Assembly: GCF_900142985.1 (NCBI RefSeq)
Contig: NZ_LT670849.1
Coordinates: forward strand, 1,984,001 to 2,048,000
Reading direction: 5' to 3'
Length of the DNA stretch: 64,000 nucleotides
Source: Bradyrhizobium erythrophlei
GTDB taxonomy: Bacteria > Pseudomonadota > Alphaproteobacteria > Rhizobiales > Xanthobacteraceae
Below the pieces are notes generated by a model, which did no database searches, was not told the DNA's origin, and saw nothing but the letters and a program-made list of their open reading frames with translations. The position numbers and the translations under genes are program-made. Shown here piece by piece: positions 1 through 7,886 of this stretch. The stretch's first letter is position 1; each line of letters begins with the position of its first letter.

Positions 1-609
1 GCTGAACGTATAGGGACAATCGACCGCGACGACGTCGGCGGCGACGCACTCGACCAGAAAGCGCTGACGGCAATAAGCCAGTTCAACACCGTCCGGCCCC
101 CGCTCGGCGCCGAGATCCGCGGCCATGTCTTCGGAGGCCATCAGGCAGGCGCTGGTGCGCCGGCTGGCCTTCGCTATGGCAACGGTCTGCACCAGACCGC
201 GGGCGAATTCGATATTCGGCAACAGCGCGGTCGAGCCTTCGGGGATGCCGTAGTCGCGCTCGAACCGCGTCACCGCTTCGTCGAGCCGCGTGACATGAAA
301 AGGTTCGGCCACCTTCGGCAGCGCGACGATGTCCGGCGCCCCACGCATCACGGCGGCGAGATCGTCCATGCCGTCCTGATCGAGCGGATTGACGCGAACG
401 CCGGCGATCTGGCCGGCCGCGCGCCATGCCCCATAGAGATCAGGCGCCAGCGTCCGCGCGGCGGGACGCAATTCAGGTGGCGTGAAATCTTCCAGCTCCT
501 GGATCAGGACGTCGGCGCCGCTCTCCGGCGCGCGGCCCAGCACCGCTTCATTGGCGCCTTCGAGAAGGAGCCAGGACCGGCAAAATCGCGCTGGCCGCAG
601 ACGGCGCAT
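1..609 (-). CDS. HpcH/HpaI aldolase / citrate lyase beta (CitE)-like protein, 3' end outside window
   Basis: I translated this frame by hand: it is open from an ATG at 609 to the window edge, giving 203 residues without the C-terminus. The N-terminal block RSWLLLEGANEAVLGRA followed by LIQELEDFTPPE matches the opening of CitE-type TIM barrels. Later blocks RVNPLDQDGMDDLAAV, LPKVAE, LLPNIEFARGL and MASEDMAADLGAE fit the substrate- and metal-binding loops, with the acidic residues of ELED and SEDMAADLG as likely magnesium ligands. Family members cleave or form C-C bonds in acyl-CoA thioesters such as citramalyl- or malyl-CoA; which substrate applies here cannot be read. It starts 7 bases after the stop of the secreted protein upstream, so the two could share a transcript. 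Confidence 0.82.
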   Translation of the reverse strand, partial: MRRLRPARFCRSWLLLEGANEAVLGRAPESGADVLIQELEDFTPPELRPAARTLAPDLYGAWRAAGQIAGVRVNPLDQDGMDDLAAVMRGAPDIVALPKVAEPFHVTRLDEAVTRFERDYGIPEGSTALLPNIEFARGLVQTVAIAKASRRTSACLMASEDMAADLGAERGPDGVELAYCRQRFLVECVAADVVAVDCPYTFS

Positions 610-616
610 CGGGGGT

Positions 617-1093
617 TCACTGGAACGTCATGTCGAGACATTTCGAAATGTCCGAGCCGAGCCCCGAAGAGATGGTGATGCAGCCGCGCACTTTCTGCTT
701 CGTATTGTCGCTGACCCAGATCGAGTAGCCGCCGGGCCCGAAGAACGAATTGGTATTCGGCGGCTCGGTCTCGGTGGCGTCGAAGGAATAACTGGAATCG
801 GCTTCGAAAACGCGCGGTTTCTTGGCGCAGCCACCGTCGGTCTGGACGTTGATGACTTCCTTGTTGTCGCGCGTCAGCGCCAGTGTGACCTGGCAGCGGA
901 AATATTCCGAGGTCTTGGTATTGAAGACATAGGCGTAGGACTTGCAGGTCGCGGTGTTGAGTTTGCCGGCGGACAGGCCGCGGCTACAGGAAATGCGCTG
1001 ATTGTTACTGAGTTTGAAGTCGTCGGCGCATGCCGCGTCCGCAAGCGGCAGCAACAACGCAACGCAGAAACCAATTTTCACAAAATGCTTCAT
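617..1093 (-). CDS. Secreted cysteine-rich protein of unknown function
   Basis: A 158-residue protein starting at MKHFVKIGFCVALLLPLADA, a clear Sec signal peptide with cleavage near ADA-ACADD. An in-frame start 14 codons upstream would place charged residues before the signal, so the ATG at 1093 is preferred. The mature part holds six cysteines (in ISC, ATC, FRC, GGC, RGC and SKC), an even number that suggests three disulfides in the periplasm. The sequence is rich in short polar strand-like stretches, and I recognise no enzymatic motif. The next gene, a CitE-like lyase, begins almost immediately downstream. Confidence 0.7.
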   Translation of the reverse strand: MKHFVKIGFCVALLLPLADAACADDFKLSNNQRISCSRGLSAGKLNTATCKSYAYVFNTKTSEYFRCQVTLALTRDNKEVINVQTDGGCAKKPRVFEADSSYSFDATETEPPNTNSFFGPGGYSIWVSDNTKQKVRGCITISSGLGSDISKCLDMTFQ

Positions 1094-1292
1094 TCGAATC
1101 GCCCCCAAACGTTTTCCGCAGCCCATTGCTACCAAAGATAATGGTGAAGCGTGGGGCAGGAAATGACAAAGTCATTGGCGTTGCGTCTCTCGTGTCGCAT
1201 CGTGTTGACGGCACGACACCGTTCGTGATTTGTTCAAAATACGTGGGCTGCGTGAGATGGGCTGGACGCCATCCTGGGGAGGATATGAGGAC

Positions 1293-1589
1293 ATGACGCG
1301 AATTTCGATCAAGCCGTTGATGGCGGTAGCCGTGCTCGCCGCGCTGTCGGCGCCGGCTTTCGCTGAGGAGCCGGCGGCCTGGGAGCTGAAGCCGGACATG
1401 GGCTACGCCTACGACAAGGACGGCAAGACCCACATCTACAAGATGGGAACCAGCAACGCCGGCCTGCTGCTGAAAGGCGCCAAGAAAGTGCCGAAAGGCA
1501 CGCTGTTCTTCGTCGGGCACAACGGACAGCTCTATATGCGCACCGGCCCCTATCTCGAGGGCGATAAATTCATGTTCGGGTCGAATTAA
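1293..1589 (+). CDS. Small secreted protein of unknown function
   Basis: A 98-residue protein starting at MTRISIKPLMAVAVLAALSAPAFA, a textbook signal peptide ending AFA before EEPAAWELK. A GGGAGGA sequence about nine bases before the ATG at 1293 supports this start over an upstream in-frame one at 1230. The mature protein, about 75 residues, carries DMGYAYDKDGKTHIYKMG and a C-terminal FVGHNGQLYMRTGPYLEG, suggesting a small beta-rich periplasmic domain. I recognise no family by name. The gene stands alone, divergent from the leftward gene at 617-1093, and is followed by a palindromic repeat that could end transcription. Confidence 0.72.
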   Translation: MTRISIKPLMAVAVLAALSAPAFAEEPAAWELKPDMGYAYDKDGKTHIYKMGTSNAGLLLKGAKKVPKGTLFFVGHNGQLYMRTGPYLEGDKFMFGSN

Positions 1590-1609
1590 GCAGCAGCCCA
1601 TCCTCTGCC

Positions 1610-1758
1610 CGTCGTCCCGGCCAAGTGAGCGGTAGCGAACGCTGAGTCGGGACCCATACTCCGCGGCCTTGATTGATACGACGTGGCGAACGTCCGGACC
1701 GCTTCATTGGAGCCGGTGGTTATGGGTCCCGGCTCGCGCTTCGCTTGGCCGGGACGAC
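1610..1758. repeat. Long palindromic intergenic repeat with about 50-base arms
   Basis: The ends CGTCGTCCCGGCCAAG (1610-1625) and CTTGGCCGGGACGACG (1743-1758) are exact inverted copies. Inside them GTCGGGACCCATA (about 1646-1658) faces TATGGGTCCCGGC (about 1721-1733). The whole 150-base element can fold into one long imperfect hairpin. It fills the gap between convergent genes ending at 1589 and 1765, so it could act as a bidirectional transcription end. Sequences of this type are scattered in Bradyrhizobium and Rhodopseudomonas genomes; that assignment is from memory of the group. Confidence 0.75.
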
Positions 1759-1764
1759 GTCGAA

Positions 1765-2970
1765 CTAAAACGCCGAGGAGAGCTCCCTAGCGCCCGGCAG
1801 GCTGCTGTTTGAGTCCATCCGGTTGTCGGTGATCGCAAGCAGCTTGGCGACCGTATTGTGGCGGATCGCCACCGGGTTGCGCTCATAGCCGCCGCGTTGA
1901 AAGAAATTCGAGGTCGGCACCTGCTCGCGCATCGCCTGCGGCATCGTCACCATATCGAGCCCGGTGCCGTCGCCGGTGAGATTCATCATCTCGAGTTCGG
2001 CCGCCGTCAGGGGGCGCGTGTAACCCTTGGTGCGTGCGAAGATGACCGACGTCAGAAGCTTGTGGGTCTGCAACATCGGACCGACATCGATGTCGAGCAC
2101 CATGGCATGCAACGCCCAGCCTTGCGGCGTATCGGCAAGCTTCTCATGTGCCGCCCATTCGTCGGGTACCGAACGCGCATAAGCCACCATCTTTTTCAGC
2201 ACCGCGACCTTACGGTCCATCGCCTCACGGCGCGGGCCTGACGATGCGGCGGCTCTCTGCGAGAGTTCGTTGACCAGTTCAGGTCCCTTTTCCGCAAGCA
2301 GTTCGATGCTGTTGGTGGTGAGCAACTGGTTGTAGCCGATCGCAGTCGAGATGGCGCGTCTGCCGCCGTGCTCTATGCCCGCTTGCACATCGTAATTGCC
2401 CGTGCCGCCGGTCTCGAACGAATAGACCCGCACTGCCTGCTCGCGCGTCAGCCCCGCGGCCAGCGCGTAGCGCGCATAAGCGCGCTTGAACTCGACTTCG
2501 CTCGCAGGCTTCTGTGGCGTCCACTGGAAGTGCTCGTTCGCCGCCTGCAGGAGATCGCCGACCACGGGAATCGGCTTGCGCGGTCGCGGCGGTCTTGCTT
2601 CCGGCTCTTCCGGCTCGGGATTCACCGGCCGCCTCGGTCCGGTATAGCTAGGGGGCTGCGTCAACACATAATCGTCGAGCGCGATCGGAATATGTTCGCG
2701 ACGCTTGGCGTTGCGGCCGCGGCGCTTCTCGGCGATCGCATTCCAATAGGCACTTGCCGCTTCCTCGTAGGCCCCGCGCGCCTCCTGATATTCGCGCAAC
2801 AGCCTGCGGTATTCCCCGACCGACAGCGGCGAGGCCTGCGCCATGGCGTTGGCCGGAGATGACGTTGCGCTATCGGTGGCCTGCGCAGGAAAAACCACGA
2901 GCGACGAGGCGGCGAGCGGCAACGCAAGCACGAACGAGGCGGCGCGAAGACGAATCATTTGAAGGGGCAT
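1765..2970 (-). CDS. Exported protein with a possible lysozyme-like (lytic transglycosylase-type) domain
   Basis: A 401-residue protein with an N-terminal signal (RAASFVLALPLAASSLVVFPAQA) followed by a low-complexity coiled stretch (about 55-90, REYQEARGAYEEAASAYWNA) and a proline-rich linker (about 105-140, PGR.P and PEPEEPEARPP). The C-terminal half contains VRVYSFETGGTGNYDVQAG and then AISTAIGYNQLL. These resemble the catalytic Glu-Ser-Gly and the G.mGlmQ motifs of goose-type lysozyme and Slt folds, with the Glu of FETGG as candidate acid. The match is short and weak, so cell-wall cleavage is inferred. No strong ribosome site distinguishes the ATG at 2970 from the one at 2958. Confidence 0.6.
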   Translation of the reverse strand: MPLQMIRLRAASFVLALPLAASSLVVFPAQATDSATSSPANAMAQASPLSVGEYRRLLREYQEARGAYEEAASAYWNAIAEKRRGRNAKRREHIPIALDDYVLTQPPSYTGPRRPVNPEPEEPEARPPRPRKPIPVVGDLLQAANEHFQWTPQKPASEVEFKRAYARYALAAGLTREQAVRVYSFETGGTGNYDVQAGIEHGGRRAISTAIGYNQLLTTNSIELLAEKGPELVNELSQRAAASSGPRREAMDRKVAVLKKMVAYARSVPDEWAAHEKLADTPQGWALHAMVLDIDVGPMLQTHKLLTSVIFARTKGYTRPLTAAELEMMNLTGDGTGLDMVTMPQAMREQVPTSNFFQRGGYERNPVAIRHNTVAKLLAITDNRMDSNSSLPGARELSSAF

Positions 2971-3030
2971 GCCTGGATTCTAAAGCATCAAGACGCCAGG
3001 TGGGAACGGATTTTGCGCCCAAAAGCCGCA

Positions 3031-4005
3031 CTACTCCGGCTCGACCCCGCTCGCCTTTACGAGCTCCGACCACTTCTTTTCGTCCTTGTCGATGAAATCG
3101 GCATATTCTTCCGGCGTGCTCGGCGTGATCTCGGTTCCGTCAAGCTCGAGCTGCTTTTTTACCTCATCGGAGGCAAGCGCCGTTTGCAGCGCCGCGTTGA
3201 GCTTGTCGATGACAAAGCGCGGCGTGCCCGCGGGCGCCACGAGACCATAGGCGAGGACCGCATCGAAGCCTGTGACACCGGCTTCGATCATCGTCGGCAC
3301 ATCGGGCAATAACGGGTTGCGGCGGACCGAGGTCACGGCAAGGCCGCGCAACAAGCCCGCCTTGACGTTGCCGGCGGTGGTCGCGATCGGCGAGAACGAC
3401 ATCGGAATATGTCCGCCCAGGAGGTCGCTGACGGCCGGTCCCGATCCCTTGTAGGGGATGTGAACGATCCGGATTCCGGCCGCACGCGCAAAATACTCGC
3501 CCGTGATATGGCCCACCGTGCCGATGCCGGCCGAGCCGAAGTTGACCTTGCCCGGATTGGCTTTGGCATAAGCGATCGCCTCGGCCACGGTCTTCGCGGG
3601 AAACGACGGATGCACCACGAGCGACGACGGCGCGCTGCCGATCATGCCGATCGGCACAAAATCCTTGCGCGGATCGTAGCCGGCACTGCGGTAGAGAGAC
3701 GGGGCGATCGCAAGCGTGCCGGTGTAACCGACCATGAGCGTGTAACCGTCCGGTTCGCTCTTGGCGACCGCCTTGGCGCCGACCGTGCCGCCTGCCCCGC
3801 CTCTGTTGTCGACAATGATGCTTTGGCCGAGCAACTGGCTCATCCGGTCGGCGATCACGCGTCCGACGAGCGAGGTCGAACCGCCCGGCGGAAACGGGAC
3901 CACGAATGTGATCGTGCGGCTCGGATAGGTTTGCGCGCCGGCGACCCCACTGCCGACGCCGAGCGCGACCAACAACTGGGCAAGCAACGCGCTCACACCG
4001 CGCAT
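3031..4005 (-). CDS. Tripartite tricarboxylate transporter-type solute-binding protein (TctC/Bug family)
   Basis: A 324-residue periplasmic binding protein. The signal peptide MRGVSALLAQLLVALGVGSGVAGA is followed by QTYPSRTITFVVPFPPGGSTS, the standard Bug/TctC opening whose PGG loop grips the carboxylate of the ligand. Further family blocks are VDNRGGAGGTVGAKAVAK, DGYTLMVGYTG, VNFGSAGIGTVGHI and VPTMIEAGVTGFD. GGGAGG just before the ATG at 4005 fixes the start; a longer frame to 4077 adds non-signal residues. No TctA or TctB membrane gene is beside it, which is common for the large orphan Bug sets of alpha- and betaproteobacteria, so the substrate is unknown. Confidence 0.88.
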   Translation of the reverse strand: MRGVSALLAQLLVALGVGSGVAGAQTYPSRTITFVVPFPPGGSTSLVGRVIADRMSQLLGQSIIVDNRGGAGGTVGAKAVAKSEPDGYTLMVGYTGTLAIAPSLYRSAGYDPRKDFVPIGMIGSAPSSLVVHPSFPAKTVAEAIAYAKANPGKVNFGSAGIGTVGHITGEYFARAAGIRIVHIPYKGSGPAVSDLLGGHIPMSFSPIATTAGNVKAGLLRGLAVTSVRRNPLLPDVPTMIEAGVTGFDAVLAYGLVAPAGTPRFVIDKLNAALQTALASDEVKKQLELDGTEITPSTPEEYADFIDKDEKKWSELVKASGVEPE

Positions 4006-4157
4006 GGGCAGACCTCCCGAATATTCCCTATTTTCTCTCATCGTCGTCGAAAGCAGAGGCCTCTGCAAGGCGACCATTCCGCTTGACTAAGAGGTACTAT
4101 CGATTGAAGAAATGGCCGCAAAATGCGAACAAAATCACGCCTGCAAGAAAGCTTCCG

Positions 4158-4586
4158 ATGACGACAGAACCGGCCCACGAAAAGCTGAAAGCGGCCGGCT
4201 GGACCGAGGTCGAAACCAGCGGGTTCCTGAACCTGATCGGCCCGCTGTGGGAGCGTGCCGAGGATGGCAATCACGAATACGCGATCCTCGCAGAGCACAA
4301 GCATCACAACCGCCGCGACCGGGTGCAGGGCGGCGTGTTGATGACGCTGGCCGACCGCGCCTCGGGCATGATCGCGCGGCTGGTTTCCGGACGGCCGACG
4401 CTTGCCACGGTTCAGATGGACGTGCATTTCATCGACGCGGGACAAATCGGCGAACTTCTGATCGCAAAGCCGCGCGTGGTCCGCGTCACGCACACGCTGA
4501 TCTTCACCGCCACCGAGGTCGTGGCCGAAGGCCGGGTCGTTGCGACCGCCAGCGGCGTCTTCAAGATCCTCAAAGACAACTCCTGA
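4158..4586 (+). CDS. PaaI-type hotdog-fold thioesterase
   Basis: A 142-residue single hotdog domain. The block DRVQGGVLMTLADRASGMIAR (about 55-75) is the family's central helix, where HGG is usual; here it reads QGG, with the neighbouring Asp and the backbone glycines in place. Strand motifs TVQMDVHFI and GRVVATASGVFKIL complete the fold. Family members hydrolyse acyl-CoA thioesters, often of aromatic or short acyl groups, in the cytoplasm. The start MTTEPAHEKLK was chosen because the upstream extension in the frame is lysine- and arginine-rich and unlike the family. It is followed 35 bases later by an aldo/keto reductase on the same strand. Confidence 0.82.
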   Translation: MTTEPAHEKLKAAGWTEVETSGFLNLIGPLWERAEDGNHEYAILAEHKHHNRRDRVQGGVLMTLADRASGMIARLVSGRPTLATVQMDVHFIDAGQIGELLIAKPRVVRVTHTLIFTATEVVAEGRVVATASGVFKILKDNS

Positions 4587-4621
4587 CCTGATTTCGGATT
4601 TTCAATCGAAAGGAACGCCAC

Positions 4622-5629
4622 GTGGAGTATCGTCAACTTGGCCGCAGCGGCCTCAAGGTTTCACCGATCTGCCTCGGCACCATGATGTTCGGCGGGCCAA
4701 CCGATGAAGCGACCTCGATGCGCATCGTCGCGAAGGCGCGCGAAGCCGGCATCAACTTCATCGATACGGCGGACGCCTATTCGAGCGGCGGCTCGGAGAC
4801 CGTGGTCGGCCGCGCCATTTCCAACAACCGGCCGGGCTGGGTGCTAGCGACAAAACTCGCCAATCAGATGGGCGACGATCCCAGCCGCGGCGGCCTGTCA
4901 CGGCGTTGGGTGCTGCAAGCCGCCGACGAAAGCTTGAAGCGGCTCGGCACCGACTACGTCGACATCTACTATCTGCACAAGGAAGACCATGCGACACCGC
5001 TTTCGGAAACCGTGCGCGCGATGGGCGAACTGATCAAGCAGGGCAAGGTGCGCTATTTCGGCGTCTCGAACTTTCGGTCCTGGCGCGTCGCTGAAATCTG
5101 CAACATCTGCGACGATATCGGCATCGATCGCCCGATCGTCAGCCAACCCTATTACAACGCGATGAACCGCATGCCGGAAGTCGAGCACATTCCCGCCTGC
5201 AATTATTATGGGCTCGGCATCGTCGCCTATAGCCCGCTCGCGCGCGGCGTACTCACCGGCAAATACAAGCCGGATGCCGCGCCGGACGCCAGCACGCGCG
5301 CAGGTCGCAGCGACACCCGCATGATGCAGACGGAATGGCGGCCGGAGTCGCTGCAACTGGCGCAGGAAATCCGCAAGCATGCGGAAGCGCGCGGCATCAC
5401 CGCGGGCCAGTTCGCGGTCGGCTGGGTGCTCAACTCGGCCTTTGTCACTGGCGTCGTCGCCGGCCCGCGCACCGAAGCGCATTGGGACGACTATGTGCGC
5501 GCGCTCGACTATCGTTTCACGGCCGATGACGAAGCCTTGATCGACCGGCTCGTTGTCACAGGTCACCCGTCGACGCCCGGCTACAACGATCCGCAATACC
5601 CGATCGAAGGCCGGAAGACGCGCGGTTAG
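4622..5629 (+). CDS. Aldo/keto reductase
   Basis: A 335-residue NADPH-dependent oxidoreductase of the AKR fold, length typical. It opens MEYRQLGRSGLKVSPICLGT and shows the catalytic tetrad: Asp and Tyr in FIDTADAYSSGGSE, Lys in WVLATKLAN and His in YYLHKED. The cofactor side carries SPLARGVLTGKY and a C-terminal AGPRTEAHWDDYVRAL. The GTG start at 4622 has AAAGGAA eight to nine bases upstream. The family reduces or oxidises sugars, aldehydes and ketones; the exact substrate is not visible. Placement just after the thioesterase suggests a shared transcript, ended by a hairpin at 5686-5710. Confidence 0.92.
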   Translation: MEYRQLGRSGLKVSPICLGTMMFGGPTDEATSMRIVAKAREAGINFIDTADAYSSGGSETVVGRAISNNRPGWVLATKLANQMGDDPSRGGLSRRWVLQAADESLKRLGTDYVDIYYLHKEDHATPLSETVRAMGELIKQGKVRYFGVSNFRSWRVAEICNICDDIGIDRPIVSQPYYNAMNRMPEVEHIPACNYYGLGIVAYSPLARGVLTGKYKPDAAPDASTRAGRSDTRMMQTEWRPESLQLAQEIRKHAEARGITAGQFAVGWVLNSAFVTGVVAGPRTEAHWDDYVRALDYRFTADDEALIDRLVVTGHPSTPGYNDPQYPIEGRKTRG

Positions 5630-5685
5630 GCTCTGGCGTACCCACACCAGCAACAAAGCGAAACATTTTCGGACGGAAAGATCGT

Positions 5686-5715
5686 CCCCGGCAGGCAAAG
5701 CTTGCCGGGGTCTTA
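5686..5715 (+). terminator. Candidate intrinsic terminator after the aldo/keto reductase
   Basis: CCCCGGCA (5686-5693) pairs with TGCCGGGG (5703-5710) around a nine-base loop that can itself partly pair, followed by TCTTAAT. The stem is strong but the T run is short, so termination is likely rather than certain. Confidence 0.55.
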
Positions 5716-5836
5716 ATGGCGCACGCGCAATTGGGCGTTGATTTACAAAGCTAATTTATCTGGCCTGAGCTTTGCTTTGCTCATGTATGGGGGTTCGTGT
5801 CGGTTGCGTGAGTTTGCTCACAAAAGGCCATGAGAC

Positions 5837-6115
5837 ATGTCAAAACATCACACACTGCCGCCGATCATCTATACGCCGCCGCCGAAGCCCAAGAAGACCG
5901 AGAAGAAGCGCCGCATCGGCGTCGGGCTGACCGGCGAACTCGACGAGACGGCCGAGACGCGCGAGAGCGGCGCGGCGAACCAGCCGATGCCCATGCGGCT
6001 TCCGGCGCAGAACTTTCCTGAGATCGAGGGAGCTGACCGCAAGCCGCGCCATCCGTCGGGGCGGCTCAGCCAGGGCACGCTATCGGTGCTGTTGCAGGCG
6101 CAGGAATTGAAATAA
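5837..6115 (+). CDS. Small basic, proline-rich cytoplasmic protein of unknown function
   Basis: A 92-residue protein: MSKHHTLPPIIYTPPPKPKK, then a Lys/Arg patch (KTEKKRRIG), an acidic middle (ELDETAETRE) and a more ordered C-terminus (RLSQGTLSVLLQAQELK). No signal peptide or membrane segment is present. AAAAGG at 5822-5827 sits ten bases before the ATG, supporting this start rather than the out-of-frame ATG at 5830. I think small proteins of this composition are conserved in Bradyrhizobium, but I know no function. It converges on the TPR/ATP-grasp gene, which ends 8 bases away. Confidence 0.62.
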   Translation: MSKHHTLPPIIYTPPPKPKKTEKKRRIGVGLTGELDETAETRESGAANQPMPMRLPAQNFPEIEGADRKPRHPSGRLSQGTLSVLLQAQELK

Positions 6116-6122
6116 CGCTCGG

Positions 6123-7775
6123 CTAGCGCGGTTTGACCAGCTTTCGCAGCATCGCGTCATAGGCAGACTTGATGCGTTCCACCGCCGGCGTCTTGTAAAG
6201 GAAGCCTTCGTTACGGGCGTGGACCAGCATCGAGGCGTTGACCTCGAACACGACGACATTGCCGTCGCGATCGAGCCCGCAATCGATCCCGAAATAATCC
6301 AGACCCATGCGCGCACGAATATCATGTAGCGCCTGCATCTGCGCTTGCCCGAATACCGCGCCGGCATCGCCGAGAAACGCCGCCTCCTCCTGCTGCATCC
6401 AGGCGTGATGGGCCATGTCGGTGTTGATGTGATGCAGCTTCCAGTCGCTCCCGATGCAGAGATGATAGGGAAGGACCTGATCGTCCACGAAGATGAACCG
6501 GTACTTCCGGAAATGACCGTCAGCCGAAAGATAGTCGATATATTCGATCAGGTAGTGGTCGTGGTCCGCCCGTTGCGACAGGAACGCGGACAGGCCTGCG
6601 AGATCCTCGACCTTTTCGAAATCGTCGCCGCCATGGGTGCCGACCGGCCGCGCCAGGCAGCTCGACGTGAACGGCAACATCGCCTCGAGCGCCGCTTCGG
6701 AATGATCGCTACCCGCTTTCAGCCGCAGCGCTTGCGGAACGCGGCAGTGCGGAATTCCCCCAAGCAGTTTCGCAACCGCATCGCGTGTCGTCTGGGCAAC
6801 CTTGCGCGGATGATTGACGGTCGGCAGACCGAACCGGTCGACCAGGTCGGCCGCGAGCGGCAACAAATCCCCGGTCTGGTCCGCGTCCGACACCAGATTG
6901 ATGACGAGGTGGATGTTCTCCCCCAAGGCAGCCGTGTCGTAGTCACGGTCGGGGAACAGCGACAGCGTATCGGTGTCGAAAAACGCGTTTTCGAAAAGAT
7001 ATTCGGTCGGCGTGTTGCCGCCGAACGGCGCGTACAGCGCCAGCACGCGAAATTCCGCCGGCTGCCTGGCGGCGGGACGGCGGATCAGCGGCTCGATCCG
7101 CGCCGCTTCCGCATAGGCTTGTTGCGCGGCCTTGTCGTCGCCGGCCGCCTGTCTGAGCGCACCGATCCAGTTGATGCTCTCGGCGTCCTGCGGATTGAGC
7201 GCAACGGCCTCCTGAAAGCTTTCGATCGCGGGGCCGATCTCGTTCAGCTCGAAAAGCGTTTTGCCGAGCAGGTGGTGGATTCGCGCGTCCTGCGGGCGTT
7301 CGCCCTTCAACTCGATGAGGATCGCCTTGGCGACGAGATATTGCTTTGCCGCCATCAGCGCCTGAACCATGTTGGCCCGGGCCGCCCAATGGCGTGGGTT
7401 GATCCTCAAGGCCTGAAGGTAGAGCTCGATGGCGCTCTGGTGCTGCCCGCATCTCAAATGCAGATCGCCAAAGCTGCACCAGCAATTCGTCAGATGCGGC
7501 GCGATCGTCAAGGCCGCCTGATAACTGGCGCTGGCGAGCCCGACATCGCCGGAGGCCGCTGCGACGTTGCCTAGCTTGGAATGCAGTTCGGACACGATCT
7601 CGGTGGATTCGGTCCCGCTCTTTTCGGCCTCCGCAAGCCCGTGCCGGAACGCGGCGATGGCGTCCGCGGCCCTTCCCTGCTTGTACAGGTCAAGACCAAG
7701 ACGCAGTTGCTGCTGGGCGGCGGAACTGGTGACGTCATTATCCGGAGAAACGCCAGCAGGCGCTGAGGTCTGCAT
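6123..7775 (-). CDS. TPR-repeat protein fused to a C-terminal ATP-grasp domain
   Basis: A 550-residue cytoplasmic protein in two parts. Residues about 20-265 are tandem tetratricopeptide repeats, for example ASASYQAALTIAP, AIELYLQALRINPRHWAAR and AIESFQEAVALNPQDAESI. From about 280 the chain reads VLALYAPFGGNTPTEY, then a pre-ATP-grasp-like NHPRKVAQTTRDAVAKLL. The end DYFGIDCGLDRDGNVVVFE followed by VNASM supplies the Asp, Glu and Asn that hold magnesium in ATP-grasp ligases. The likely activity is ATP-dependent ligation of a carboxylate to an amine, perhaps on a protein or peptide held by the TPR part; no substrate is evident. The ATG at 7775 is preferred to 7847. It lies 111 bases after the histidine kinase gene. 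Confidence 0.75.
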   Translation of the reverse strand: MQTSAPAGVSPDNDVTSSAAQQQLRLGLDLYKQGRAADAIAAFRHGLAEAEKSGTESTEIVSELHSKLGNVAAASGDVGLASASYQAALTIAPHLTNCWCSFGDLHLRCGQHQSAIELYLQALRINPRHWAARANMVQALMAAKQYLVAKAILIELKGERPQDARIHHLLGKTLFELNEIGPAIESFQEAVALNPQDAESINWIGALRQAAGDDKAAQQAYAEAARIEPLIRRPAARQPAEFRVLALYAPFGGNTPTEYLFENAFFDTDTLSLFPDRDYDTAALGENIHLVINLVSDADQTGDLLPLAADLVDRFGLPTVNHPRKVAQTTRDAVAKLLGGIPHCRVPQALRLKAGSDHSEAALEAMLPFTSSCLARPVGTHGGDDFEKVEDLAGLSAFLSQRADHDHYLIEYIDYLSADGHFRKYRFIFVDDQVLPYHLCIGSDWKLHHINTDMAHHAWMQQEEAAFLGDAGAVFGQAQMQALHDIRARMGLDYFGIDCGLDRDGNVVVFEVNASMLVHARNEGFLYKTPAVERIKSAYDAMLRKLVKPR

Positions 7776-7886
7776 CGAGGTCGCCTTTGTCGTAAAGCGG
7801 TGAATCGGCCAAGGTGAACGCGGAAATACCGCGCCGAGCTTTGCCAATTCTTGGTTAACGACTTGTTACCAAGCCCGCCACCGCCA

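Noticed and set aside
83..427. Minus-strand 114-codon frame at the left edge
   Set aside because: The CitE-like frame in the same strand, open from 609 to the edge, gives family motifs; this is its frame-shifted shadow.
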